Shown one piece after another: positions 44,196-53,045 of a stretch of DNA of 64,000 bases. Below the pieces are notes generated by a model. It was not told where the DNA came from. It did no database searches and saw only the letters and a list, made by a program, of their open reading frames with translations. A program made the translations under genes and the position numbers. How positions within the stretch are numbered: the stretch's first letter is position 1; every line of letters begins with the position of its first letter. This DNA comes from Motiliproteus sp036960175 (GTDB lineage: Bacteria > Pseudomonadota > Gammaproteobacteria > Pseudomonadales > Balneatricaceae), in contig JBALWH010000001.1 in the NCBI GenBank assembly GCA_036960175.1, positions 175,814-239,813 on the forward strand, read 5' to 3'.

Positions 44196-46190
44196 TCAGT
44201 GACTGGCGTCAGTTGCTTGGAGCGCCACCAGTATACTGCCCTCATCCACCAGATCTCCGGGCTGATAGTAGTATTCTGTGATCACGCCAGCATAGGGGGC
44301 TTTAATGCAGTGTTCCATTTTCATTGCCTCAATCACGATCAGACCATCGCCAGTGTCTACTTCATCATCGACGGCTTGCAGAATCGCCACCACCGTGCCG
44401 TTCATTGGTGCCAGCAGGGAATTATCATTGGTCTGTTGTTGCTGGTCGAAATCCTTTGTTGGCAATTGGCAGGCAAAACTATAGCCGTGTTTAAACAGGG
44501 TTAATAGCGAGCCTTGCTGGTCGATATCAATGTCGTTTTGATGGCCGTTGATAGCAACACTCAGGCGTTCTCCATTAAGTTCTCCGCGAACCTGATACTG
44601 GTGCTGGTTGAGACTGATCTGGAATTCGGGTCCCTGTTCTTTCACTTCTAGCTGATAGTCGATGTGCTTGTGGGTTAATGCATAAGGCTGCGTATGTTCG
44701 GCATTCAAACGCCAGTTGTCGAGATGGTTGAAGGGGGATGTCGGGTCTCCGTGGCTGCAGTATTGTTGTTTGCGCTGTAAGGTCAGGAAGCAAGCTGCAA
44801 AAACCAGCATTGGTTCAAAATCCTGATCAGGCTCTTGTAGCAGCGTTGCCTTATGGCGTTCGATAAAGCCGGTATCAACCTCGAAGCTGGCGAAGGCAGG
44901 GGTAGCGATCAGATTTTTCAGAAAGTCGAGATTGGTGTTCAAACCCGCTATTCGATAGCTCTGCAAGGCCGTTCTCATTTGTGCAATGGCGGCGCTGCGA
45001 GTCTCGTCCCAGCAAATTAGCTTGGCGATCATCGGGTCGTAATAAATGCTGACTTCGTCGCCTTCGATAACCCCGGTGTCGATACGCAGGTGACGGCTTT
45101 CTTCGGGGGTTCTGAGGTAGTGCAGGGTGCCAGTGGCGGGTAAAAAGTCACTGGCAGGATCTTCCGCATAGACACGTACTTCTATCGCATGGCCGCTTAT
45201 TTGAACCTGCTGCTGGGTTAAGGGTAACGTTTCTCCGTTGGCGACCTTTAACTGCCAGGCGACTAAATCCTGGCCGGTAACCATTTCTGTCACCGGGTGC
45301 TCCACCTGCAGGCGGGTATTCATTTCCATAAAATAGAATTTGTGATGGCTGTCGTCGTAAAGAAACTCGATGGTACCCGCGCCCACATAGTTAATCGCTT
45401 GGGCGGCTTTGACGGCGGTCTCGCCCATGGCCTTTCTGACGTCGTCGGGGATATTCGGGGCGGGGGCTTCCTCAACCACTTTCTGGTAGCGTCGCTGCAC
45501 CGAGCAATCACGGTCTGCCAGGTAGATAGTATTACCCGTCTTATCCGCAAATATCTGGATTTCCACATGGCGGGGATTCTGCAGATACTTTTCTACCAGT
45601 AAATCGTCATTATTAAAACTGCTGGCCGCTTCCCGTTTGGCAGCTGCATAGGCATGATCAAACTCAGACTCATTGTTGACCGTGCGCATGCCCTTGCCAC
45701 CACCACCGGCCACGGCTTTTAGCAGCAGAGGATAGCCACAATGCTGGGCTTCGGCCTTTATTCGCGCTAAGGACTGACCAGCACCGTGGTAGCCGGGCAG
45801 CATGGGGATGCCTGCTTTCTCCATAATAGTTTTGGCGGCGCTTTTTGAACCCATGCTGCGGATCGCAGCTGCTGAGGGGCCGATAAACTCAATCTGTTGT
45901 TTTGCACAGCTGTCGGCGAAGTGCGGATTTTCTGACAGGAATCCATAACCGGGGTGAATCGCTTCAGCACCACACTTTTTGGCTAGTTCGAGGATTAGCT
46001 CTGCATTCAGATAGCTGTCTTGGGCGGCTGCTCCACCCAGATAGAATGACTCATCTGCCATGGCGACATGACGGGCCTGGCGATCCGCTTCCGAATAGAC
46101 TGCCACACAGCGAATTCCCAGGCGTTGTGCGCTGGTTATGATTCGGCATGCAATCTCGCCGCGATTGGCGATCAGTATCTTAGTGAACAT
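44196..46190 (-). CDS. liuD: Methylcrotonyl-CoA carboxylase, biotin-containing alpha subunit
   Basis: A 664-residue biotin-dependent carboxylase subunit. The biotin carboxylase domain (~1-450) has ILIANRGEIACRIITSA, AVAGGGGKGMRTV and EMNTRLQVEHPVTEMVTG. The C-terminal biotinyl domain has IVIEAMKMEH (biotinyl Lys). With LiuB it carboxylates 3-methylcrotonyl-CoA to 3-methylglutaconyl-CoA. The distinction from geranyl-CoA carboxylase rests on the operon, which is the full liu set. Confidence 0.95.
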   Translation of the reverse strand: MFTKILIANRGEIACRIITSAQRLGIRCVAVYSEADRQARHVAMADESFYLGGAAAQDSYLNAELILELAKKCGAEAIHPGYGFLSENPHFADSCAKQQIEFIGPSAAAIRSMGSKSAAKTIMEKAGIPMLPGYHGAGQSLARIKAEAQHCGYPLLLKAVAGGGGKGMRTVNNESEFDHAYAAAKREAASSFNNDDLLVEKYLQNPRHVEIQIFADKTGNTIYLADRDCSVQRRYQKVVEEAPAPNIPDDVRKAMGETAVKAAQAINYVGAGTIEFLYDDSHHKFYFMEMNTRLQVEHPVTEMVTGQDLVAWQLKVANGETLPLTQQQVQISGHAIEVRVYAEDPASDFLPATGTLHYLRTPEESRHLRIDTGVIEGDEVSIYYDPMIAKLICWDETRSAAIAQMRTALQSYRIAGLNTNLDFLKNLIATPAFASFEVDTGFIERHKATLLQEPDQDFEPMLVFAACFLTLQRKQQYCSHGDPTSPFNHLDNWRLNAEHTQPYALTHKHIDYQLEVKEQGPEFQISLNQHQYQVRGELNGERLSVAINGHQNDIDIDQQGSLLTLFKHGYSFACQLPTKDFDQQQQTNDNSLLAPMNGTVVAILQAVDDEVDTGDGLIVIEAMKMEHCIKAPYAGVITEYYYQPGDLVDEGSILVALQATDASH

Positions 46191-46220
46191 CGGCCCTTTG
46201 TTTTCCTCTGCTTCTTGGTT

Positions 46221-47027
46221 TTAAGTATCGCCGGTTGGCAACCAGCTGGGTTTGCGTTTGTTTAAAAAGGCAGACAGTCCTTCTTGTCCTTCGTCACTGA
46301 TTCGAATGTCAGCAATTCGCTGTGCCGTCTCTTGCATCAGCTGGGGGTCGGTTTTTCGACCACTGATATCAAGGATTAGCTGCTTGGCAGCGGAAACAGC
46401 GGCAGGACCATTGTTCAGCAGTTGCTGCAGCCATTGATCTTTGAGTTTATCTGCTGCGGTTGGGTCATCCGCTAATTGATGGACCAGTCCCATTTGCTGG
46501 GCTTGCTGGCCATCAAACTCTTCTGCCGTCAGAAAATAGCGGCGGGCCTGACGTTCGCCGATAGCGGCAATTACATAAGGGCTGATTACCGCCGGGATCA
46601 GGCCGATTTTTACTTCGCTCAGGCAGAAGCGACTATCTGTGTGGGCAATGACTAGGTCGCAGCAGGCCGCCAGCCCCACCGCGCCGCCGAAGGCTGCTCC
46701 CTGAACCAGGGCAATGGTTGGTTTTGGCAGGCTATTTAGCTGCTGCATGAGTTCAGCCAGTGCCATGGCATCATCCATATTCTGTTGCGGGCTGTTTGCC
46801 GCCATGCGGCGCATCCAGTTTAAGTCTGCACCGGCGGAGAAGTTTTCCCCTGCCGAACGCAGTACCAGCACTCGCGCCTGGGGATCTTCTGCGATTTGTT
46901 GCAGATAAGCGCGCAGTAGCTCAATCACTTCATCATCAAACGCATTATGCAGCTCTGGCCGATTCAGGCTTAGGGTGGCAACACCCCGATGATCCAATTG
47001 GTAGATGACTTTTTTAGCTGTGGTCAC
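46221..47027 (-). CDS. liuC: Methylglutaconyl-CoA hydratase (enoyl-CoA hydratase family)
   Basis: A 268-residue crotonase-fold protein. The oxyanion-hole segments SAGENFSAGADLNWMRRM and VQGAAFGGAVGLAACCDLVIA are intact, as is SEVKIGLIPAVISPYVI. From its place between liuB and liuD it should hydrate 3-methylglutaconyl-CoA to HMG-CoA. The start is GTG at 47027. Gaps to both neighbours are short (30-50 bp), so cotranscription is expected. Confidence 0.93.
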   Translation of the reverse strand: MTTAKKVIYQLDHRGVATLSLNRPELHNAFDDEVIELLRAYLQQIAEDPQARVLVLRSAGENFSAGADLNWMRRMAANSPQQNMDDAMALAELMQQLNSLPKPTIALVQGAAFGGAVGLAACCDLVIAHTDSRFCLSEVKIGLIPAVISPYVIAAIGERQARRYFLTAEEFDGQQAQQMGLVHQLADDPTAADKLKDQWLQQLLNNGPAAVSAAKQLILDISGRKTDPQLMQETAQRIADIRISDEGQEGLSAFLNKRKPSWLPTGDT

Positions 47028-47077
47028 TTGCGCATCCCTTTGATTATTCAGCGGCTGCCATTAGGTTAAGAGCCGGT

Positions 47078-48685
47078 CTACATCCGGAAGACACCGAAAC
47101 GGGTTTCTGCGATGGGTTTGTTCAGGGCCGCTGATAATCCAAGGCCGAGTACATCGCGGGTTTGCAGCGGATCGATGACACCATCATCCCAGAGTCTGGC
47201 GCTGGCGAAATAGGGATGACCCTGTTGCTCGTACATGTCGATAATCGGGGCTTTGAACTCCTGTTGTTGCTGGTCGCTCCAGCTTTCGCCTTGGCGTTGC
47301 AGATTGTCCCCTTTAACCTGAGACAGTACGCCTGCGGCCTGTTCTCCGCCCATCACCGAGATGCGGGCATTGGGCCACATCCACAGGAAGTTAGGATCGT
47401 AAGCGCGACCGCACATGCCGTAGTTACCAGCGCCAAAGCTGCCACCGATGATGACGGTGAGTTTTGGAACAGCGGCACAAGACACGGCGGCGACCATTTT
47501 GGCGCCATGCTTGGCGATACCCTCGGCTTCATACTTTGAGCCCACCATGAATCCGGTGATATTTTGTAGAAATATCAGTGGTATACGGCGCTGGCAGCAG
47601 AGTTCGATAAAGTGCGTGCCTTTCAGGGCAGATTCCGAATAGAGCACGCCGTTGTTGGCGATGATGCCCACCGGGTAGCCGTGGATACGGGCAAAACCGG
47701 TGATCAGGGTGCTGCCATAAAGGGCTTTGAACTCATCAAAATCTGAAGCGTCGACAATGCGGGCGATGACTTCACGGATATCGTAAGGTTTTTTCAGGTC
47801 GCACCCGACGACCCCATAGAGTTCTTCCGGCGAGTATCGAGGGGGCTGCGAATCCCGTACATCTAGATCGATCTGTTTGTTACGGTTCAATCGGCTGACG
47901 GCGCGACGGGCCAGTTCCAGGGCGTGGAGATCATTGTCGGCATAGTGATCGGCAACCCCTGACTGCTTGCAATGGACGTCGGCCCCGCCCAGATCTTCAG
48001 CACTGACCACCTCTCCGGTAGCCGCTTTGACCAGTGGTGGCCCCGCCAGGAATATGGTGCCTTGGTCGCGCACGATAATGCTCTCATCCGCCATTGCCGG
48101 CACATAGGCGCCACCGGCGGTACAGAGGCCCATTACCACCGCAATTTGCGGAATGCCCATGGCCGACAGTCGTGCTTGGTTGTAGAAGATCCGGCCAAAG
48201 TGATCACGATCGGGAAATACCTCGGCCTGCTGTGGCAGGTTGGCCCCGCCGGAATCCACCAGGTAAATGCAGGGCAGATGATTCTGTTCGGCGATAGCCT
48301 GAGCTCGCAGATGCTTTTTGACGGTAACAGGGTAGTAGGTGCCGCCTTTCACGGTGGCATCGTTGGCGATGATTATGCATTCCTGACCGCTGACGCGCCC
48401 GATACCGGTGATCAGGCCGGCAGCGGCGATCTCATCATCGTAAAGTTTATAGGCTGCTAGCTGTGATAGCTCCAGAAACGCAGAGCCTTCATCCAAGAGA
48501 TGGTTGATACGCTGGCGCACGAGCAGCTTGCCTCTATCTGTGTGGCGTTGCTGGTAACTGGGGCCACCGCCTTGCTCAATAACGGCGACCTTGTCACGCA
48601 GGTCAGCAACCACCTCTGTCATTGCCTGCTGATTGTCCAGGAACTGTTGTGACCGAGGTTCGACCTTAGATTTGATAACAGCCAT
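47078..48685 (-). CDS. liuB: Methylcrotonyl-CoA carboxylase, beta (carboxyltransferase) subunit
   Basis: A 535-residue carboxyltransferase with paired crotonase-like folds. Segments: YQQRHTDRGKLLVRQRINHLLDEGSAFLEL, YLVDSGGANLPQQAEVFPDRDHFGRIFYNQA (typical of MCC beta), FLAGPPLVKAATGEVVSAEDLGGADVHC and FLQNITGFMVG. It transfers the carboxyl from biotin on LiuD to methylcrotonyl-CoA. Confidence 0.96.
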   Translation of the reverse strand: MAVIKSKVEPRSQQFLDNQQAMTEVVADLRDKVAVIEQGGGPSYQQRHTDRGKLLVRQRINHLLDEGSAFLELSQLAAYKLYDDEIAAAGLITGIGRVSGQECIIIANDATVKGGTYYPVTVKKHLRAQAIAEQNHLPCIYLVDSGGANLPQQAEVFPDRDHFGRIFYNQARLSAMGIPQIAVVMGLCTAGGAYVPAMADESIIVRDQGTIFLAGPPLVKAATGEVVSAEDLGGADVHCKQSGVADHYADNDLHALELARRAVSRLNRNKQIDLDVRDSQPPRYSPEELYGVVGCDLKKPYDIREVIARIVDASDFDEFKALYGSTLITGFARIHGYPVGIIANNGVLYSESALKGTHFIELCCQRRIPLIFLQNITGFMVGSKYEAEGIAKHGAKMVAAVSCAAVPKLTVIIGGSFGAGNYGMCGRAYDPNFLWMWPNARISVMGGEQAAGVLSQVKGDNLQRQGESWSDQQQQEFKAPIIDMYEQQGHPYFASARLWDDGVIDPLQTRDVLGLGLSAALNKPIAETRFGVFRM

Positions 48686-48693
48686 AGCAGGTC

Positions 48694-49866
48694 TCAGTTT
48701 TGATTAAAGAGTTCGCGGCCGATCAGCATGCGGCGTATTTCAGACGTTCCGGCACCGATTTCGTAGAGCTTGGCATCGCGCAGCAGTCGTCCGGTGGGGA
48801 AGTCGTTGATATAGCCGTTGCCGCCCAGTAATTGAATAGCATCCAGAGCCAGCTGGGTGGCCAATTCTGCTGAATATAGAATAGCTCCGGCAGCGTCTTT
48901 GCGGGTGGTATTGCCGTTGTCGCAAGCCCTGGCAACGGTATAGATATAGGCTTTTGCTGCGTTCATGCGGGTATACATATCGGCTATCTTGCCCTGTACC
49001 AGCTGGAATTCTCCGATGGCTTTGCCAAACTGCTGGCGGTCACGGATATAGGGCAGGACCACATCCATACAGGCGTTCATGATCCCCAGAGGGCCGCCTG
49101 CCAGCACCACCCGTTCGTAATCGAGGCCGCTCATCAGGACTTTAACGCCTTGGTTGAGTTCGCCGAGGATATTCTCAGCCGGGACTATGCAGTCTTGAAA
49201 AACCAGTTCGCAGGTGTTGGAGCCGCGCATGCCTAATTTGTCGAGTTTCTGGGCGCGGGAAAATCCGGGGGCATCTCGCTCGATGATGAAAGCGGTGATG
49301 CCGTGCTGGCCTTTGTTGTGGTCGGTTTTGGCGTAGACCACGTAGACATCGGCGTCGGGACCGTTGGTGATCCACATCTTGTTACCATTAAGGACGAAGT
49401 CATCCCCTTGTCGGCGCGCGGTCAATTTCATGCTGACCACATCGGAGCCGGCATTGGGTTCCGACATCGCCAGAGCACCGACATGCTCGCCGCTGATTAG
49501 CTTAGGGAGGTAAGTTTGACGTTGTTGCTCATTGCCGTTGCGGTGGATCTGATTGACACAAAGATTGGAATGGGCGCCATAGGACAGGGCTACAGAAGCA
49601 GAGGCACGGCTGATCTCTTCCATGGCCACTACGTGGGCAAGATAACCCATTTCCACACCACCGTACTCTTCCTTGACGGTAATCCCCAGCAACCCCATAT
49701 CGCCGAACTTGCGCCACAGGTCGGCGGGGAAATCGTTGCTACTATCGATCTCTGCCGCTCTTGGAGCGATTTCGTTGCTGGCAAAGACATTAACCTGTTC
49801 GCGCAGCATATCGATGGTATCGCCTAATCCGAAGTTAAGCATTTTGTAACTGGCGTGCATGGTCAT
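48694..49866 (-). CDS. liuA: Isovaleryl-CoA dehydrogenase
   Basis: A 390-residue FAD-dependent acyl-CoA dehydrogenase that oxidises isovaleryl-CoA to 3-methylcrotonyl-CoA and passes electrons to ETF. Family segments: LGITVKEEYGGVEMGYLAHVVAMEEISRASASVALSYGAHSNLC, NAGSDVVSMKLTA, WITNGPDADVYVVYAKT and the catalytic-Glu region (DYERVVLAGGP, with Glu as in IVD). It heads the liu operon, 8 bp upstream of liuB. ATG at 49866 or two codons later. Confidence 0.95.
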   Translation of the reverse strand: MTMHASYKMLNFGLGDTIDMLREQVNVFASNEIAPRAAEIDSSNDFPADLWRKFGDMGLLGITVKEEYGGVEMGYLAHVVAMEEISRASASVALSYGAHSNLCVNQIHRNGNEQQRQTYLPKLISGEHVGALAMSEPNAGSDVVSMKLTARRQGDDFVLNGNKMWITNGPDADVYVVYAKTDHNKGQHGITAFIIERDAPGFSRAQKLDKLGMRGSNTCELVFQDCIVPAENILGELNQGVKVLMSGLDYERVVLAGGPLGIMNACMDVVLPYIRDRQQFGKAIGEFQLVQGKIADMYTRMNAAKAYIYTVARACDNGNTTRKDAAGAILYSAELATQLALDAIQLLGGNGYINDFPTGRLLRDAKLYEIGAGTSEIRRMLIGRELFNQN

Positions 49867-49936
49867 CGGCCTCGTTATGCGGTGATCTGAAATAGCATTA
49901 TTAGATTCACTATAGATGGTTAAAATGCTATCAACT

Positions 49937-49950
49937 ATACGGCATCGTAT
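49937..49950. promoter_or_regulatory. Candidate operator 1 in the liuA/aacS divergent region
   Basis: ATACG-GCAT-CGTAT, a perfect 5-bp dyad with a 4-bp centre. Its left side extends to CAACTATACG, which is the reverse complement of the right side of the second site. Confidence 0.5.
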
Positions 49951-49971
49951 GTTTGCATGCGCATGAAGTCA

Positions 49972-49985
49972 ATACGCTTGCGTAT
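49972..49985. promoter_or_regulatory. Candidate operator 2 in the liuA/aacS divergent region
   Basis: ATACG-CTTG-CGTAT, 35 bp centre to centre from site 1, with the same dyad. A MerR-type LiuR regulator would be the expected user in many relatives, but none is encoded in the window. Confidence 0.5.
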
Positions 49986-50071
49986 AGTTGGTGCTGTCAT
50001 TATGGTTTGATTTGTTGGACTACGCTGAAAATCGCGCTATTAAGTAAGAACCCTATTCTTGAGGTATCACT

Positions 50072-52024
50072 ATGGACCAGCCCCTTTGGTCACCGACGCA
50101 GCAGCAGATTGAAAGCAGTAACCTGGCTGCTTTTATGGCGAGAATAAAGTCGCAATATGGCGTGCAGCTGCAGGATTATCCGAGCCTGCAGAGTTGGTCG
50201 GTGGATCATAAAGAGCAGTTCTGGTCACTGCTCTGGGATTACGCAGGGGTTCGCGCCGAGCATAAGGGCGAGCGGGTGCTGGAACAGGGTGAGCGGATGC
50301 TCGGCGCGCGCTGGTTTGCGGATGCCCGATTGAATTTTGCGGAGAATTTGCTGCGCCGACGGGATCGACACACAGCGCTGGTTTTCAGAGGCGAGCAGGG
50401 TCGGCGTCAGACTCTCAGTTATGCCGAGCTTTATCAACGCACAGCGGCTCTGGCTGCGGCGTTAAGGGAGCAAGGGGTGGTCAGTGGTGATCGGGTGGCA
50501 GGCTTTATGCCCAATATTATTGATACCATCGTGGCGATGTTGGCTACCACTAGTCTGGGTGCGGTGTGGAGTTCCTGTTCGCCGGATTTCGGTATTAACG
50601 GCGTGCTGGATCGTTTCGGGCAGATCCAGCCGAAGGTGCTGTTTACCACCGATGGTTACTATTACAACGGTAAGACTATTCACACGCTGGAGCGGGTTGC
50701 CGGATTAGCCGCGCAGCTGGATTCAGTGAAAACCATTGTGGTCGTGCCTTTTGTAGAATCGCAACCCGATATCTCGATGCTGGATCGCGCGCAGTTGCTG
50801 AGCGACTTTGAACAGTCGCAGGTGACAGAAATAGAGTTCCAGCAGGTCCCCTTCGATCACCCACTTTATGTGATGTATTCGTCCGGCACCACGGGTGTGC
50901 CTAAGTGCATTGTCCACAGTGTTGGCGGCACCCTGATTCAGCACCTTAAAGAGCATCTTCTACATACCGACCTTAAGCCTGCTGACACACTGTTCTACTA
51001 CACCACCTGTGGTTGGATGATGTGGAACTGGCTGGTGAGCGGCCTGGCGGTGGGGGCTACGCTGGTGCTGTTTGATGGCTCGCCTTTTGCGCCGCAGCCA
51101 GAAATTTTATTTGATGTGGCTGAACAAGAAGGCATTACCGTATTCGGTACCAGTGCCAAATATATCGCCGCATTGGAAAAAGCGGGGGTGAAACCGAGGC
51201 TATCTCATGATCTGTCTAAGTTGCGGGCTATTCTGTCCACTGGCTCACCGCTGGCCCATGAAAGCTTTGACTACGTCTATCGTGATATCAAAGCAGATCT
51301 GCTGCTGGCCTCCATCTCTGGCGGCACCGATATCGTCTCTTGTTTCGCCCTGGGCTGTCCTATTCTGCCGGTTTATCGTGGTGAGTTGCAGTGCTTAGGG
51401 TTAGGTATGGCGGTTGATATTTTTGATGACGAGGGCAACTCCATACGCCAGCAGAAAGGGGAGCTGGTGTGCACCCAGCCATTCCCGGCCATGCCTATCT
51501 GCTTCTGGGATGATGAGGATCAGGCCAAGTTCAGGGCTGCTTATTTTGAAACCTTCGACAATATCTGGGCCCACGGCGACTACGGCGAAATAACCGCACA
51601 TGGCGGGCTGATCATTCATGGCCGCTCCGATGCGGTATTGAATCCGGGTGGTGTGCGCATCGGTACTGCGGAGATCTATCGCCAGGTGGAAAAGGTCGAT
51701 GAGGTGCTGGAAAGTATCTGCGTGGGGCAGAGCTGGCAGGATGATGTGCGAGTGCTGTTATTCGTAAGGCTGCGTGAAGGAGTGATGTTGGATGAGTCAC
51801 TGCTGCAGCGCATACGCCAAAAAATCCGATCCGAAACCACGCCAAGGCATGTGCCTGCCAAAGTGATTCAGGTTGCCGATATCCCCCGCACTATCAGCGG
51901 TAAGATAGTTGAGCTGGCGGTGCGCAAGGTTATTCAGGGGGAAGAGGTAAAAAACAAGGACGCTCTGGCTAACCCAGAGGCCCTTGAACTTTATCGCGAT
52001 CTAGACGAGCTGCAGAAGGATTAG
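50072..52024 (+). CDS. aacS: Acetoacetyl-CoA synthetase
   Basis: A 650-residue ANL-family adenylate-forming ligase: acetoacetate, ATP and CoA give acetoacetyl-CoA. Motifs: the AMP-binding loop YSSGTTGVPKCIVHSVGG, SISGGTDIVSCFALGCPILPVYRGELQC (characteristic of AacS), WAHGDYGE and the catalytic lysine region RTISGKIVELAVRK. It is divergent from liuA, whose pathway produces acetoacetate, so it closes that branch. A bidirectional terminator follows. Confidence 0.95.
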   Translation: MDQPLWSPTQQQIESSNLAAFMARIKSQYGVQLQDYPSLQSWSVDHKEQFWSLLWDYAGVRAEHKGERVLEQGERMLGARWFADARLNFAENLLRRRDRHTALVFRGEQGRRQTLSYAELYQRTAALAAALREQGVVSGDRVAGFMPNIIDTIVAMLATTSLGAVWSSCSPDFGINGVLDRFGQIQPKVLFTTDGYYYNGKTIHTLERVAGLAAQLDSVKTIVVVPFVESQPDISMLDRAQLLSDFEQSQVTEIEFQQVPFDHPLYVMYSSGTTGVPKCIVHSVGGTLIQHLKEHLLHTDLKPADTLFYYTTCGWMMWNWLVSGLAVGATLVLFDGSPFAPQPEILFDVAEQEGITVFGTSAKYIAALEKAGVKPRLSHDLSKLRAILSTGSPLAHESFDYVYRDIKADLLLASISGGTDIVSCFALGCPILPVYRGELQCLGLGMAVDIFDDEGNSIRQQKGELVCTQPFPAMPICFWDDEDQAKFRAAYFETFDNIWAHGDYGEITAHGGLIIHGRSDAVLNPGGVRIGTAEIYRQVEKVDEVLESICVGQSWQDDVRVLLFVRLREGVMLDESLLQRIRQKIRSETTPRHVPAKVIQVADIPRTISGKIVELAVRKVIQGEEVKNKDALANPEALELYRDLDELQKD

Positions 52025-52043
52025 CTTTTCGTATGACATGATA

Positions 52044-52078
52044 TAAAAAAACCTCGGCTTAGGGCGGAGGTTTTTTTA
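52044..52078. terminator. Bidirectional terminator between aacS and the PEP-CTERM gene
   Basis: AAAAAAACCTC and GAGGTTTTTTT flank a short partly paired centre. It serves both convergent genes. Confidence 0.88.
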
Positions 52079-52099
52079 ACGTATCGATACTAGCTGATA

Positions 52100-52657
52100 T
52101 TAAACAGTTTTCTTTTTCCGTGAAAGACCGATACCTGCTAATCCAAGCCCAAATAATAGAAAGCTGGCAGCTTCAGGAACGGCTGTGCCAAATACAACGG
52201 TGTCTAGATCTCCTTGGCCAATTTGACCGTTGGCATATATATAAATTGAACTCAGAGACGTTAAGCCGACAGCTTGGGTAGTCCATGCTCCGGAACCTTT
52301 AGTGCCAGCAGAGTATTGTGTGCCAGAACCATCATTTAATAAACCTACTATCCAGCTGCCTCTAAGGTCGAAAGAAGTTAGGGTGAGTGGGACGGCACCT
52401 GTGCTTGAGAAACGAATCCCTTGGAACAATTGCCCGTGTCCACTTTCGTAAGCTCCCGGGTTACCGCCAGTGGAGACAATATGATCGTGACCCTGGCTTC
52501 CTGTGTTAAATACCCATTGTGCTGAAACAAGGCCGTCTGAGCTCAGAAAACTATTCCCCGTAGCACCTGTTTCGTCAAAGTTGATTGTGGTTGCAGAGGC
52601 GCTCCCCGTGAATGTTGTTAATAGAAGAAGCAGTCCGATTGTTAGCTTACTATGCAT
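52100..52657 (-). CDS. PEP-CTERM-sorted secreted protein
   Basis: A 185-residue protein with a signal peptide (~1-23, ending ASA) and a C-terminal PEP-CTERM sorting signal: V-P-E-A, a membrane helix (SFLLFGLGLAGIGL) and a basic end RKKK. The body (~24-155) is a beta-rich, Gly/Ser/Thr-rich domain of unknown function. Such proteins are cleaved by exosortase EpsH/XrtA and released outside, often linked with exopolysaccharide. No exosortase gene is in the window. The P-E-A instead of P-E-P is a common variant. Confidence 0.85.
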   Translation of the reverse strand: MHSKLTIGLLLLLTTFTGSASATTINFDETGATGNSFLSSDGLVSAQWVFNTGSQGHDHIVSTGGNPGAYESGHGQLFQGIRFSSTGAVPLTLTSFDLRGSWIVGLLNDGSGTQYSAGTKGSGAWTTQAVGLTSLSSIYIYANGQIGQGDLDTVVFGTAVPEAASFLLFGLGLAGIGLSRKKKTV

Positions 52658-53045
52658 GATGTGTACTCTCGTTTATGGGTATATAGTAGGCTATGCAATA
52701 TTTATGCCGGTTTTGTTTTACTTATCGAATTCAGACGGTTGTATGGTTTATAGGGGTGTGTCGAATTGGTGTGTGTAAAATTACCTGACGCTTTTTGTAA
52801 CTGATTGAACTTACAGGAGTAGGTGGCGCTTGCTTGATGGTTGACCTCGTTGCTTGGGCTTAAAGATGTGAATAAAGACAGCGGGACCTGTCATCCCCGC
52901 CGGTTTAGGCGTCGGTCCTGTAGGTTGATCAAAGCGCCGTGCTGGTTGCCAATCGTCAATCCGCTGCCCTAAATATTGGCAGCGTTCGAATACCCGCTGC
53001 CGTTCGTCAGCTTTAATGTCAGGGCCGGTAAAGAGCTAGCTGTTG
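52658..53045. other. Intergenic stretch with a possible minus-strand gene remnant
   Basis: No intact gene. On the minus strand 52811-53035 is open for about 74 codons without any early ATG (PDIKADERQRVFERCQYLG, then DDWQPARRFDQPTGP), directly upstream-less of a start, as expected for a decayed gene end. I cannot name its family. Confidence 0.35.

Noticed and set aside
49867..50071. A liuR regulator gene in the liu/aacS gap
   Set aside because: The gap is only 205 bp and holds no ORF; only operator-like dyads are present.
52503..52778. 91-codon frame opposite the PEP-CTERM gene start
   Set aside because: Mostly antisense to a protein with signal peptide and sorting signal; no support for expression.
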